NCBI GenBank assembly: GCA_036824005.1
Contig: DAITBA010000005.1
Location: forward strand, 62,001 to 126,000
Origin: DAITBA01 sp036824005
Lineage (GTDB): Bacteria > Pseudomonadota > Gammaproteobacteria > Burkholderiales > Rhodocyclaceae
Direction: 5' to 3'
DNA length: 64,000 nt
A program made the position numbers and the translations under genes. Under the pieces are notes generated by a model. That model saw only the letters and a program-made list of their open reading frames with translations. It ran no database searches and was not told where the DNA came from. Shown in pieces: positions 1-7,704 of this stretch. The stretch's first letter is position 1, and each line of letters starts with the position of its first letter.

Positions 1-67
1 GCAGCTTCTCGTCGCCTGCGCCGACCAGGCCGAGGGCGGTTGCGAAGCTCGGGCCGATAGTGTCCAT
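1..67 (-). CDS. Tungstate/molybdate ABC transporter permease (TupB-like), N-terminal fragment
   Basis: Only the first 22 codons are inside the window (reading leftward from ATG at 67); the gene continues beyond base 1. The peptide starts MDTIGPSFATALGLVGAGDE, which resembles the cytoplasmic start of TupB-type permeases (a short helix, then a GD-E element before the first membrane segment). The identification is helped by the neighbours: a molbindin gene 72 bp upstream on the same strand and a divergent ModE-HTH regulator. It would form the membrane channel of an oxyanion importer. The assignment is an inference from a very short stretch and from context. Confidence 0.5.
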   Translation of the reverse strand, partial: MDTIGPSFATALGLVGAGDEKL

Positions 68-139
68 GGTTCAGGAGATGCGTGTTCTCGCGTGCCGGTG
101 GGCAGTCGGACATCGCGGCCGTGGCAGCGTGTCGTTTGC

Positions 140-352
140 TCAGTGCTCGACACCCACCATGACGCTGTCAGCCTTGATGATGGCATAGGCCGTGCCGCCT
201 TCCTTCAGCCCGAGGGCGTGTACAGAGGCCGTCGTCACCTGAGCCGTGATCTGCACGCCGGGCGCCACTTCGATCACCACTTCGCTGTTGATCGCGCCGT
301 GGGTGATGGATTTGACGGTTCCCTTGAGCTGGTTTCGGGCGCTGAGTTTCAT
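140..352 (-). CDS. mop: Molbindin (Mop family TOBE-domain protein)
   Basis: A 70-residue single TOBE (Mop) domain, the usual length for a molbindin: it begins MKLSARNQLKGTV and runs through SEVVIEVAPG to the C-terminal AIIKADSVMVGVEH, the standard order of the family. Such proteins assemble as hexamers that bind molybdate or tungstate in the cytoplasm. The start at 352 is preceded by GGAGAA at good spacing; upstream in-frame starts lack a ribosome site. It lies directly upstream of the TupB-like permease on the same strand and divergent from the ModE-type regulator, so oxyanion storage, uptake and control sit together. Confidence 0.9.
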   Translation of the reverse strand: MKLSARNQLKGTVKSITHGAINSEVVIEVAPGVQITAQVTTASVHALGLKEGGTAYAIIKADSVMVGVEH

Positions 353-491
353 GCCATTTCTCCATAACGTGAAAGGCGTCCAGTCATCCGCCACGACTCC
401 GAGGACGTCGATCCCGGGGCCTGCGAAATATGCAATACTGGACATGCCTGCGAATCGACGCAGGGCACGATCCTAGCTTGGTTAGGAGGAA

Positions 492-1610
492 ATGCAAAAT
501 ATGTCGCGACGGGCATATTACGACGTCACGGTGGATATTGCCTGGAACCTCGGTATCGGCCCGGGGCACCACGGTGGACAACTCGTCGCCCTGCTCGCCG
601 CCATCGAACGCAGCGGCTCGATCGCCTCGGCGGCGCGGGCGGTCGGGGTTTCCTACCGCAATGCCTGGGGGCTGCTGGCTCGCGGCGAGGAACTGCTCGG
701 CCAGCCCCTGGTTCATATGGCGCGCGGGCGCGGATCGACGCTCGCGCCGCTGGGGGTGACCTTGGTCACGCTCGATGCGCGCCTGCGCAAGGCACTGGCA
801 CCGCGCCTCAATCAGGCTCGCGCGGAGGTCTTGCGCGCACTGCAGCCGGGCTCGCGCGGCGCGCCCGCCTCGCTCGTGATTCACGCCAGCCATGATCTGG
901 CGCTCGCCAAGCTGCGCGAACTCATGCTCGAGCGTGGTCAGGAAATGGAGCTCGAAAACCGCGGCAGTCTGGAAAGCCTTGCCTCCTTCGACCAGGGCCG
1001 CTGCGATGTCGCGGGTTTCCATTGCCCCGAGGGGCCGCTCGGGGCGCCGATCTGGAACCAGTACCGCACGCATCTCAAGCAGCGGCGCGACATGCTCCTG
1101 TACCTCGCCCGGCGCCCCCAGGGCCTGATGGTGGTCAAGGGCAATCCGAAGCGCTTGCACAGCATCGCAGACCTGGCGTCGCCGAGGGTGAGATTTCTCA
1201 ACCGCCAGCACGGCGCCGGAACCCGTTTGCTGCTCGACCTGTTGCTCAATCAGCAGGGCATCGATCCCGCGGATATACCGGGCTACACGACCGAGGAATA
1301 CACCCACGCTGCGGTGGCGGCATTGATCGCCGGCGGCGAGGCCGACGCCGGCATCGGGATCGAGGCGGCGGCGCGGCGCTTCGACCTCGATTTCATCCCG
1401 GTGCTGCACGAACACTACTTCCTCGCGGTGCGGCGCAGTCGCAATGACGAGCGCGCCGTGCGCGCCCTGTTCGCCGAGTTGAAGGGCGAGCCGTTTCGGC
1501 AGGCAGCGCGAACGCTACCCGGCTACGACTGCGCGCGCGCCGGAGAAGTGCTGGCGGTCAGCGACGTGCCGACCGTGCCGGCGGCGAACAGGTCGTGGCG
1601 CAGACGATGA
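492..1610 (+). CDS. ModE-type HTH regulator with periplasmic-binding-protein-like effector domain
   Basis: About 372 residues. Residues ~25-105 form a ModE-like winged helix (GSIASAARAVGVSYRNAWG is the helix-turn-helix). The remainder resembles the PBP-like ligand domain found in regulators of tungstate/molybdate and formate dehydrogenase genes, with the NRQHGAGTR motif and a C-terminal region like the TupA/ModA fold. It probably senses the oxyanion and controls the divergent mop-tup genes and itself. Two ATGs are possible: 492 lies only 2 nt after AGGAGG, 501 lies 11 nt after it; the correct one is uncertain. An inverted repeat overlaps both starts, suggesting autoregulation. Confidence 0.85.
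   Translation: MQNMSRRAYYDVTVDIAWNLGIGPGHHGGQLVALLAAIERSGSIASAARAVGVSYRNAWGLLARGEELLGQPLVHMARGRGSTLAPLGVTLVTLDARLRKALAPRLNQARAEVLRALQPGSRGAPASLVIHASHDLALAKLRELMLERGQEMELENRGSLESLASFDQGRCDVAGFHCPEGPLGAPIWNQYRTHLKQRRDMLLYLARRPQGLMVVKGNPKRLHSIADLASPRVRFLNRQHGAGTRLLLDLLLNQQGIDPADIPGYTTEEYTHAAVAALIAGGEADAGIGIEAAARRFDLDFIPVLHEHYFLAVRRSRNDERAVRALFAELKGEPFRQAARTLPGYDCARAGEVLAVSDVPTVPAANRSWRRR
498..519. promoter_or_regulatory. Inverted repeat, possible ModE-type operator
   Basis: AATATG at 498-503 and CATATT at 514-519 form a perfect 6-bp inverted repeat with a 10-bp centre. ModE operators are AT-rich dyads of similar size (TATA-type half-sites around a short GC-rich centre), and the half-sites here stand out in GC-rich DNA. 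It covers the translation start of the regulator, so binding would repress its own gene. Assignment to the neighbouring regulator is inferred. Confidence 0.4.
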
Positions 1611-1797
1611 TTGCGTGTGTAGGCGAGCCACGCGTGATTGGCATCGACGCCGACGACTGCGGCATCGGTGTCGCAGGCAAGTGGCCGGGTGCAGTAGCCC
1701 GTGCCGCCGCCGACGTCGAGCACCGTTGCATCCACGGTCGGCTGCAGCAGTGCGCGCGGCTGACCACCTGGCCACGCACTGCGAGTTGCCCAATCTA
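1523..1797 (-). pseudogene. Class I SAM-dependent methyltransferase remnant
   Basis: Read on the minus strand from about 1797, the translation contains DWATRSAWPGG, then VLDVGGGTGYCTRPLA and VVGVDANHAWLAYTRNH. This is the start of a typical class I methyltransferase: the glycine-rich SAM-binding motif I (usually VLDVGCGTGYFTR) followed by the motif with an acidic residue (VVGVD) after strand 2. About 70 residues match and the sequence then becomes unlike any protein; the C-terminal two thirds are missing, and no start codon with a ribosome site is present in this frame. It overlaps the ends of both flanking genes. Interpreted as a decayed N-terminal fragment. Confidence 0.6.
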
Positions 1798-2082
1798 AAG
1801 CCCCTCGACCAAGACGGCATTGGTGGTCGCGGTCGAGTGCCTGACCGAGCGTGCCGCTCGATATTCCGGCGAATCCAGCCATGCCTTGGCTCGCTCCGCG
1901 CTTGGAAACTCGAGGATCACGAGGCGGGTAGGGGCCCACCGACCTTCGAGCACTTCGGTCTTTCCGCCGCGGGTTCGGTACTTTCCGCCGAAGGCGGCAA
2001 TGGTCGGCGGGTCACGTTTCTTGTGTTCCTCGTAACGTTCCGGATCGCTGATTGCGATGTCGAAAGTGGCGTAGGCGGTCAT
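1795..2082 (-). CDS. DUF1330 family protein
   Basis: A 95-residue protein starting MTAYATFDIAISDPERYEEH and containing GGKYRTRGGKTEVLEG and LVILEFPSAERAKAW, the signature order of the DUF1330 alpha/beta-barrel (dimeric ferredoxin-like) family, whose biochemical role is not established. The start at 2082 is preferred over one six codons upstream because an AGAGA element precedes it. It stands alone between a methyltransferase remnant and a tiny gene on the same strand. Full length for the family. Confidence 0.85.
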   Translation of the reverse strand: MTAYATFDIAISDPERYEEHKKRDPPTIAAFGGKYRTRGGKTEVLEGRWAPTRLVILEFPSAERAKAWLDSPEYRAARSVRHSTATTNAVLVEGL

Positions 2083-2177
2083 GGGGCGTCTCTTGGTCAT
2101 TGCGCGATGCGCTCGTGAATCGGTGCCAGCCGGCGCGGCGTCGCCGGGCCGGCGGTGCAGATGCTCGCCTCGGCACC

Positions 2178-2324
2178 TCAGCAGTATGGCACGACGCGAT
2201 CGGCGCGCTCTGCCTGACGGCAGGCCCCTCGCCAGAGTGCGCGGACGCGTCCGATGATGGTGCGCCGGAACTCTTCTCCGGCTTGATGCAAATGGGCGTA
2301 GGACCGGAAAGTGATCTGGCTCAT
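2178..2324 (-). CDS. Small hypothetical protein (48 aa)
   Basis: Starts MSQITFRSYAHLHQAGEEFR and is rich in arginine, with an amphipathic helix pattern and no cysteine pairs or membrane segment (RRTIIGRVRALWRGACRQAE). The support for expression is a near-perfect ribosome binding site, AAGGAG, 6 nt before ATG at 2324. I do not recognise the family; the size and basic helix recall DUF1127-type peptides, but the characteristic motif is absent. Confidence 0.5.
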   Translation of the reverse strand: MSQITFRSYAHLHQAGEEFRRTIIGRVRALWRGACRQAERADRVVPYC

Positions 2325-2447
2325 GACAATCTCCTTTGGCTGTTGGGTTTGCGCGTTCTCGATGCGTACGCCCATAATGGCTGCGTTGAGAATTCCGATC
2401 ACTGAAGGCGCTCCAAAAAATCCCTAAATGATCCGAGACCGTGAGGC

Positions 2448-4002
2448 ATGCAGATCAAGGGAGGGCAATTTCGCATCGGGCAATTCCTCTTCGACGCCGA
2501 GCGCGGCGTCCTGTTTCGCGATGGTGAGCCGCAGCCCCTCGGCCAGCGCGGTTTGAAGGTGCTGCAGAGCTTGCTCGAAGCCCGGGGACGCGTGGTCGAT
2601 AAGGCGATGCTCTTCGAACTTGCGTGGCCCGGACTCGTGGTCGAGGAGAGCAATCTCTCGGTCCAGATCGCGGCGCTGCGCAAGCTGCTCGGCCGAGCCC
2701 CGGATGGCACGGACTGGACCGTCACCGTACCGCGCTTAGGCTACCGTCTGGCCGGCTCGGTCGCGCTTGGCGAGGTTGCGGCCAACGCGCCGCAGGACCC
2801 CGGGCTTGCGCACGAGCCGGTTTCGGAGCAGCGGCCTTCGATTGCCGTGCTGCCGTTCAGCAACCTCAGCGCCGACCCGGCGCAGGAGTATTTCGCCGAC
2901 GGCATTACCGACGACGCGATTGCCGCGCTCACGCGCTTTCGCTGGTTTTTCGTCACCGGACGGAGTACCAGCTACGCCTTCAAGGGTCGGCTGGTGGACG
3001 CGCGGGAGGTCGGGCGGGAACTCGGTGTGCGCTACTTGGTACAGGGCAGCGTGCGCAGGGCCGGTGAGCGAGTGCGGATCTCGGTGGAGCTGGTCGATGC
3101 CTTGGACGGCCACTGCCTGTGGGCGGAGCGTTATGACTTCGACCTGAACGATGTCTTTGCCGTGCAGGACCAGATCGCCGCTCGCATTGCGGGCGCGGTG
3201 GAGCCGGAACTGCTCAAGAGCGAAACCGACGCGCTCACGCGCCGGCGAGGCGGCTCGGCGAGCGCCTGGGATATGGTCGCGCGCGGCTGCTCGTATTTCC
3301 ACCAGGTCACCCAGCCCACGCACCTGAAGGCTCGGGAACTTTTCCGGCAGGCCCGGCAGCTCGATCCGGAGCTTGCCGAAGCTTGGATCTGGCTGGCGCG
3401 GGTCGACGCCGGCATTCTCGCCTTCGGATGGAACGAGGATGCCGCCGAGATCCGCCGCGAAGGTCTGGCGGCTGCGCACGAAGGAAGCGGTTCGACGCGA
3501 CGAGAAGAACTGCTACGCGCACTACTCCTTGGCGATCATGGGCGTGATGTCGGATTCGCTTGATCTGGCGATTCGCGGCGCGGAGAAAGCCGTGGAGGTA
3601 AGCCCGAGTTTTGCTCTCGGGCACTTGGTTCTAGGCATGGCGCGTCTCTATTCGGGCAACGCCGAAGCAGCCATCCGGCCGCTCGAACAGGGACTGGAGC
3701 TCAACCGGCACGATCCGCACAACTTTGTCTGGTACAACGTCTTGGCGCTGTCGCAGCTGTTTCGTGGCGAGGCCGCGGCCGGCCTGCGGCAGGCGGAAAT
3801 GTCCCTGAAAATACGCCCGCAGTGGCGATCGGCGATGGAAACGGTGGTGGCCTGCTGCGCCGAGCTGGGGCAGGCCGACTCCGCGCGCGAATGGCGCGAG
3901 CGGTTGGCGGAGCTCGCTCCTGCGCCGGGTGACGCGCTGCAACCGATGTGGCGACGCAACCCGGTTTGGGCCGCGAGGATGCAGGCCTGGCTCGCCGGCT
4001 GA
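2448..4002 (+). pseudogene. CadC/TolB-like winged-helix regulator with TPR domain, frameshifted
   Basis: Residues 1-105 form an OmpR/CadC-type winged helix (ending TVTVPRLGYRLAG). Residues ~130-270 are the TolB-like domain common in these hybrids (SIAVLPFSNLSADPAQEYFA, then GVRYLVQGSVRRAGERVRIS). TPR-like helices follow. The frame is lost at 3480-3487, where GAAG occurs twice in tandem; with one copy the protein reads ...AAHEAVRRDEKNCYAHYS... and continues to 4002, giving 516 residues. As written, translation stops at 3563, removing the second half of the TPR region. The family contains one-component transcription regulators, often anchored or protein-sensing. Whether the frameshift is fixed, reversible or a sequence error cannot be told here. 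Confidence 0.85.
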
Positions 4003-4141
4003 GGTCGGCGCCGTGTGATCTTGGCCGCCTGGACAGCGGCCGTGCCTTGAGTCCTCAGGTGCACCAGCCGGCCTGAAGCACATGCCGCGCCGATATGAAG
4101 TTGGCGGCACATCGCCTCGAAGTGGATCGGCGTCAGGTAGC

Positions 4142-4760
4142 TCAGCATCGAATGCCACCGGCACGGAAGCGTTCATTGAATGCGCGAATCACGGCCAACA
4201 GGCGGGCGTCGAGCCGCGCCAATGCTTCGTGGGCGGCGATAGTCTCGGCGACGCAGCCGTAGAGCGTTTCGGCAACGGCGCCGGCGATGCCGGCCTTGGT
4301 GTGGGCATGGCCGCCGAGGGAGATGGTGTTGCGCACCGCGTATTCGTGGCCCGGCGATTCCAGGAAGGCGATGATCGACTGCGGCACGCAACACGGACAG
4401 GTCGCATCGAGGCGGTAGTCCGGTCGGATGTCGTTCAATGACCAATTCAAGTCGTCGCCGAATTCCCATTCTAGATGGATCCCGATTTCCTCCTTGCCCT
4501 CGCCTGTGCGGGCAAGGGACACGGCGGCTGCCGTCGCCTGCACCCCGCGCATGCCGTGGTGGTGGTCGTGTGTCACTTGGGCGCTCTGGCACGCTCGCGC
4601 GAGCACGTCGGCGAGTGTGGAATGCGCTCGGCCACGGCAACGATCGGCACCGTGTCATCGGTGAAGCGGTCGCCGCCCACGAACAAGGGAACGTCGTTGG
4701 TCGTGGTCCGGGCGCCTTCGTGCATCGAGCCAAGGTCGCCGGAAAAAATGCGCCGATCAC
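4142..4760 (-). pseudogene. ADP-ribosylglycohydrolase family protein, degraded
   Basis: Two pieces in different frames. The first (about 4760 down to 4600) carries SMHEGARTTTNDVPLFVGG and RFTDDTVPIVAVAE, matching the N-terminus of bacterial ADP-ribosylglycohydrolases with the Thr-Asp-Asp metal motif. The second (about 4606 down to 4142) carries QATAAAVSLARTG, VPQSIIAFLES and ISLGGHAHTKAGIAGAVAE, matching the C-terminal half. About 100 central residues are missing between them. The usual C-terminal metal motif GGDxDT reads GGHAHT here, so both aspartates are histidines. Frameshift, deletion and lost ligands together mark it as dead. Intact enzymes remove ADP-ribose from proteins. Confidence 0.75.
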
Positions 4761-5126
4761 TGCGTGCTTCTCCGTGCCCGCCAGCGTGCCGGAGCCTGTG
4801 CTGGAAACCGCATGTAATATCGCTCTCCGGCCGGAAGCGGCTGAAAGTGCCGTTTCGTGCGACTTCTGGGGGGCCTCTGTGCGAGGTTCGCCGGATGTGG
4901 CTTCCGAGGCGCGTTTCGCAGCGCCGGCGCGCCGTCACAATCGACGAAACCCGCCGAGTTTGCCGACCACGGTCCCGGGTTCGTGCAGTAGGGCATTGGA
5001 TCTCCCATCAAATTGGCCTGACGGGTATTAAACCCGGCAGCGACGATGCCGATTATTCTGGAACGGGGCCCATGGCCGGACGGCCGGCGGCCGATTTGAC
5101 GCGACCCGAGACATTTTCCGAACCGA
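4761..5126. other. Intergenic region, no recognised gene
   Basis: This stretch lies between the ADP-ribosylglycohydrolase pseudogene and the following diguanylate cyclase gene. Open frames here have no family resemblance and no ribosome sites. The last ~100 bp, including the AT-richer stretch at about 5025-5060 (GGTATTAAACC, GATTATTCTGG), should hold the promoter of the downstream gene, but I cannot define -35 and -10 boxes with confidence. Confidence 0.4.
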
Positions 5127-6869
5127 ATGCACGTTCTTCTGCGCCTGTTGCTTCTTTTGACGGCTCTGGCCCTCGTCGGCGGCGCGCGTGCCGCTGCGAC
5201 CTTGACGCTCGACGACTCAGGGCAGGCGCGCGATGCGTGGCGAGTGGTTCGCGTGCTGGCCGATCCGGACGCGGCCCTGACCATCGACGACGTGCGCCGG
5301 CTAAGCGATGTCTTCGTCACGCCGAACGTGCCGGAGAACAATTTCGGGCCGCGCGGTGGAGCGCTATGGCTTCGCGTGCCGATCGAGCAGGCCAGCCGCA
5401 GCTCACGCTGGGTACTCGAGGTCGACTACCCGGCGCTGAACCGCATCGACGCCTACGTGTTCCGCGATGGCCGGGTGCAGCAACATGCACTGATGGGCAA
5501 CACCTTGCCGGCATCCGAGCGGCCGATGCGCACACGCTCGCACGCCGTGATACTCGATCTGGAACCCAACGCTTCCTACGAGCTGTACCTGCGCGTGCAG
5601 AGCGACAGTGCGCTGGTGGTGCCGATCCGCTTTCACGATGCCGACGCATTCGTCGCCGATGAGTCCCCGCGGCTGCTGTTGCTGGGCTTGATGTTCGGCG
5701 TATCGCTGATGCTGCTGACCACCAGCCTGGTCAACGGCGTAACGCTGCGCGACCCGGTATTCATGCACTACGCGCTGATGAACGTCGGCGTGTCGCTATT
5801 CTTTGTCTCCTTTTCGGGCCTCGGGCACCAGTTCTTGTGGCCGGCACAAACCGGGATGCTAGCCAAGGTCAGTCCTTGGGCAGCCATATTGGCACTGATC
5901 GGCGCCTGCTTGTTCTCCAGCGGCGCGCTCGATCTAAAACGCACCAACCCGCGTGTTGCGCTCGTACTTCGGGTCGTGGCAATGATCGGAACGACCATGA
6001 TCGCGGCATCGATGCTGGACGTTCTCAGCTACCAGCAGACCTCGATTGCCGCAAGCGTGCTGGGGCCTATTCCGATTCTGGTTGCGTTAAGGGAATCGCT
6101 GCGCCGCGCGCGCCGCGGTGACCGCATCGCCATCTACATGGCGCTCGGATGGAGCGCCTACACCATCGGTGCATTGTCGATGGCCGCAATGCTGCGCGGA
6201 TGGTTGCCCGCGGACTTTTGGGTTCAGCACTTGTTCCAGTTCGGCAGCGTGATCGAGATGATCGCCTGGATGCGCGTGCTGGCGTTGCGCATCGACGAGG
6301 TGCGGCGTGACGCCCAACGCAGTATCGCCGAAAAGAACGCGCTGCACTCGCTGGCCCACACCGATCCGCTGACGGGGTTGCCGAACCGTCGCGGTCTGGC
6401 GGCGGCACTCGAAGCCGCGCTGCCCTCTGCGCGTGCGGAACAGGCACTCGCAGTGTATCTGCTCGACCTCGACGGATTCAAAGGGATCAATGACCGCCTC
6501 GGTCACGACGCGGGCGACGAGCTGCTGATTCACGTTGCCCAGCGATTGCGCGGCGTGCTGCGCGGCTCCGACGTGGTGGCTCGTCTTGGCGGAGACGAGT
6601 TCGTGGTGATGGTCCGGGCTATCCCGGACGATTCAGCCGCCGTGCGCATCGGGGACAAAATGTTGGAAGCCTTTCGCGAGCCATTTGTCGTGCGGGCGCA
6701 GGCGTGCAGGGTCGGCCTGACGATCGGATTCGCGCTTGCCCCACAGGATGGCATCGGGGCCGGCGATCTGCTGCGCCGCGCCGATGCGGCGATGTATGCC
6801 GGCAAACAAGGCGGCCGCGGCTGCGTGCGGCGCGGTGCTGCCTCTGCCGGGCTCGCCGCCGCGGCCTGA
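5127..6869 (+). CDS. Membrane diguanylate cyclase with 7TMR-DISM sensor (DISMED2-7TM-GGDEF)
   Basis: 580 residues. A signal peptide (1-23) precedes a periplasmic 7TMR-DISMED2 beta-sandwich (~30-165), a seven-helix 7TMR-DISM membrane domain (~180-385, starting LLLLGLMFGVSLMLL), a short coiled coil and a GGDEF domain (~410-570). The catalytic loop is GGDEF at 488-492, and an RGSD product-inhibition site sits at 479-482, nine residues before it, so both activity and feedback control look intact. It converts two GTP to cyclic di-GMP at the inner membrane in response to an extracytoplasmic ligand, which in this family is often a carbohydrate. It is monocistronic. A target could be the c-di-GMP-binding cellulose synthase encoded at 36.9-41.4 kb (inference). 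Confidence 0.93.
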   Translation: MHVLLRLLLLLTALALVGGARAAATLTLDDSGQARDAWRVVRVLADPDAALTIDDVRRLSDVFVTPNVPENNFGPRGGALWLRVPIEQASRSSRWVLEVDYPALNRIDAYVFRDGRVQQHALMGNTLPASERPMRTRSHAVILDLEPNASYELYLRVQSDSALVVPIRFHDADAFVADESPRLLLLGLMFGVSLMLLTTSLVNGVTLRDPVFMHYALMNVGVSLFFVSFSGLGHQFLWPAQTGMLAKVSPWAAILALIGACLFSSGALDLKRTNPRVALVLRVVAMIGTTMIAASMLDVLSYQQTSIAASVLGPIPILVALRESLRRARRGDRIAIYMALGWSAYTIGALSMAAMLRGWLPADFWVQHLFQFGSVIEMIAWMRVLALRIDEVRRDAQRSIAEKNALHSLAHTDPLTGLPNRRGLAAALEAALPSARAEQALAVYLLDLDGFKGINDRLGHDAGDELLIHVAQRLRGVLRGSDVVARLGGDEFVVMVRAIPDDSAAVRIGDKMLEAFREPFVVRAQACRVGLTIGFALAPQDGIGAGDLLRRADAAMYAGKQGGRGCVRRGAASAGLAAAA

Positions 6870-7182
6870 GCGGACGTCGTGCCGCGGCGCACTGCTCGTC
6901 CCAGTTTGACATTTCGCATCGCCGCGTTGGCTCCGGCCCCAAGCCCCCTGCGCGGCATGAGCCTGCACTGAACGTCCCCATCGTTTTCACCGTGCGCTCA
7001 CACGAGAATGGTCTCGAAGCTGCGCGACGCGGCGCCGGCATGTTTCGTGCGGGATCGTCGAAAGCGGCCCCGCGACCAAGCGAGCAGTCGCGCGGGATCT
7101 CCTCGGGCCTACATGCCATATTGATCTCAGAGGCGGCATGGTTTACCTTTCCGCTGAACTGCATCACAAAGGGCGTGGCGTC
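6870..7182. other. Intergenic region, no recognised gene
   Basis: This stretch separates the diguanylate cyclase from a small exported protein, both on the plus strand. It contains no frame with protein-like composition. The last 60 bp should carry the promoter of the downstream gene; no clear consensus boxes or strong hairpin were found. Confidence 0.4.
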
Positions 7183-7656
7183 ATGCGAGTCAGCGTTTGG
7201 TTCATTGCAGCGGGATTCGTCGCCTTCGTTGCTGCGGGGCAGACCTTGGGCCAGGACGCACCGGCTGCATCGAAGGGCCAAGCGGGCGGCGCAACGGACT
7301 ACCCGAAGATCATGAGCGCGGCCGAAATTCAGGCATTCTACGGCGCGAAAGAGATGACCATCGAGTACCAGGGCAAGAGGGGAGCGGCGATCAGCATCCG
7401 CACCCACCCGGACGGCACCCTGTTCGGCTCGAGAGCGCGCGAGGGTGCGGGCCGGATAGGCATGTCGGTGGCGAAGCACGAGCAGAGCTCCGGCACGTGG
7501 AAGACCGACTCCGCTCGGGACAGGGTCTGCCACGAATGGAACGACGCTGGCTGGCCAAACACCTGCTTCCTGCTGCGCCAGACCGGCGCGGACAACTACG
7601 AGTACGCGACGTCCCGGGACGCCCCAGGCATGCCGCTGACCGTCAAGTCGCGGTGA
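7183..7656 (+). CDS. Small secreted protein of unknown function
   Basis: 157 residues. The start at 7183 (MRVSVWFIAAGFVAFVAAG) gives a clean signal peptide, cleaved around the GQTLGQDA region, and an AGGG element lies upstream. The mature part contains MSAAEIQAFYGAKEMTIEYQ, a GTLFGSRA turn, GTWKTDSARDRVCHEW and WPNTCFLLRQ, giving two cysteines about 20 residues apart that could form a disulfide. This W-x-C pattern resembles small periplasmic beta-rich families such as DUF995, but I cannot assign it firmly. It is convergent with the next gene. Confidence 0.7.
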   Translation: MRVSVWFIAAGFVAFVAAGQTLGQDAPAASKGQAGGATDYPKIMSAAEIQAFYGAKEMTIEYQGKRGAAISIRTHPDGTLFGSRAREGAGRIGMSVAKHEQSSGTWKTDSARDRVCHEWNDAGWPNTCFLLRQTGADNYEYATSRDAPGMPLTVKSR

Positions 7657-7677
7657 TCTCGCGGCGCGTCGGCGAGA
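7657..7677. terminator. Hairpin between convergent genes
   Basis: TCTCGC at 7657-7662 pairs with GCGAGA at 7672-7677 around a 9-nt loop, immediately after the stop codon of the plus-strand gene and before the end of the minus-strand gene. There is no T-run on either side, so it is a weak candidate for a bidirectional terminator. Confidence 0.3.
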
Positions 7678-7704
7678 CGCGCAGTGGACCTGACGTTGGC
7701 ATAT

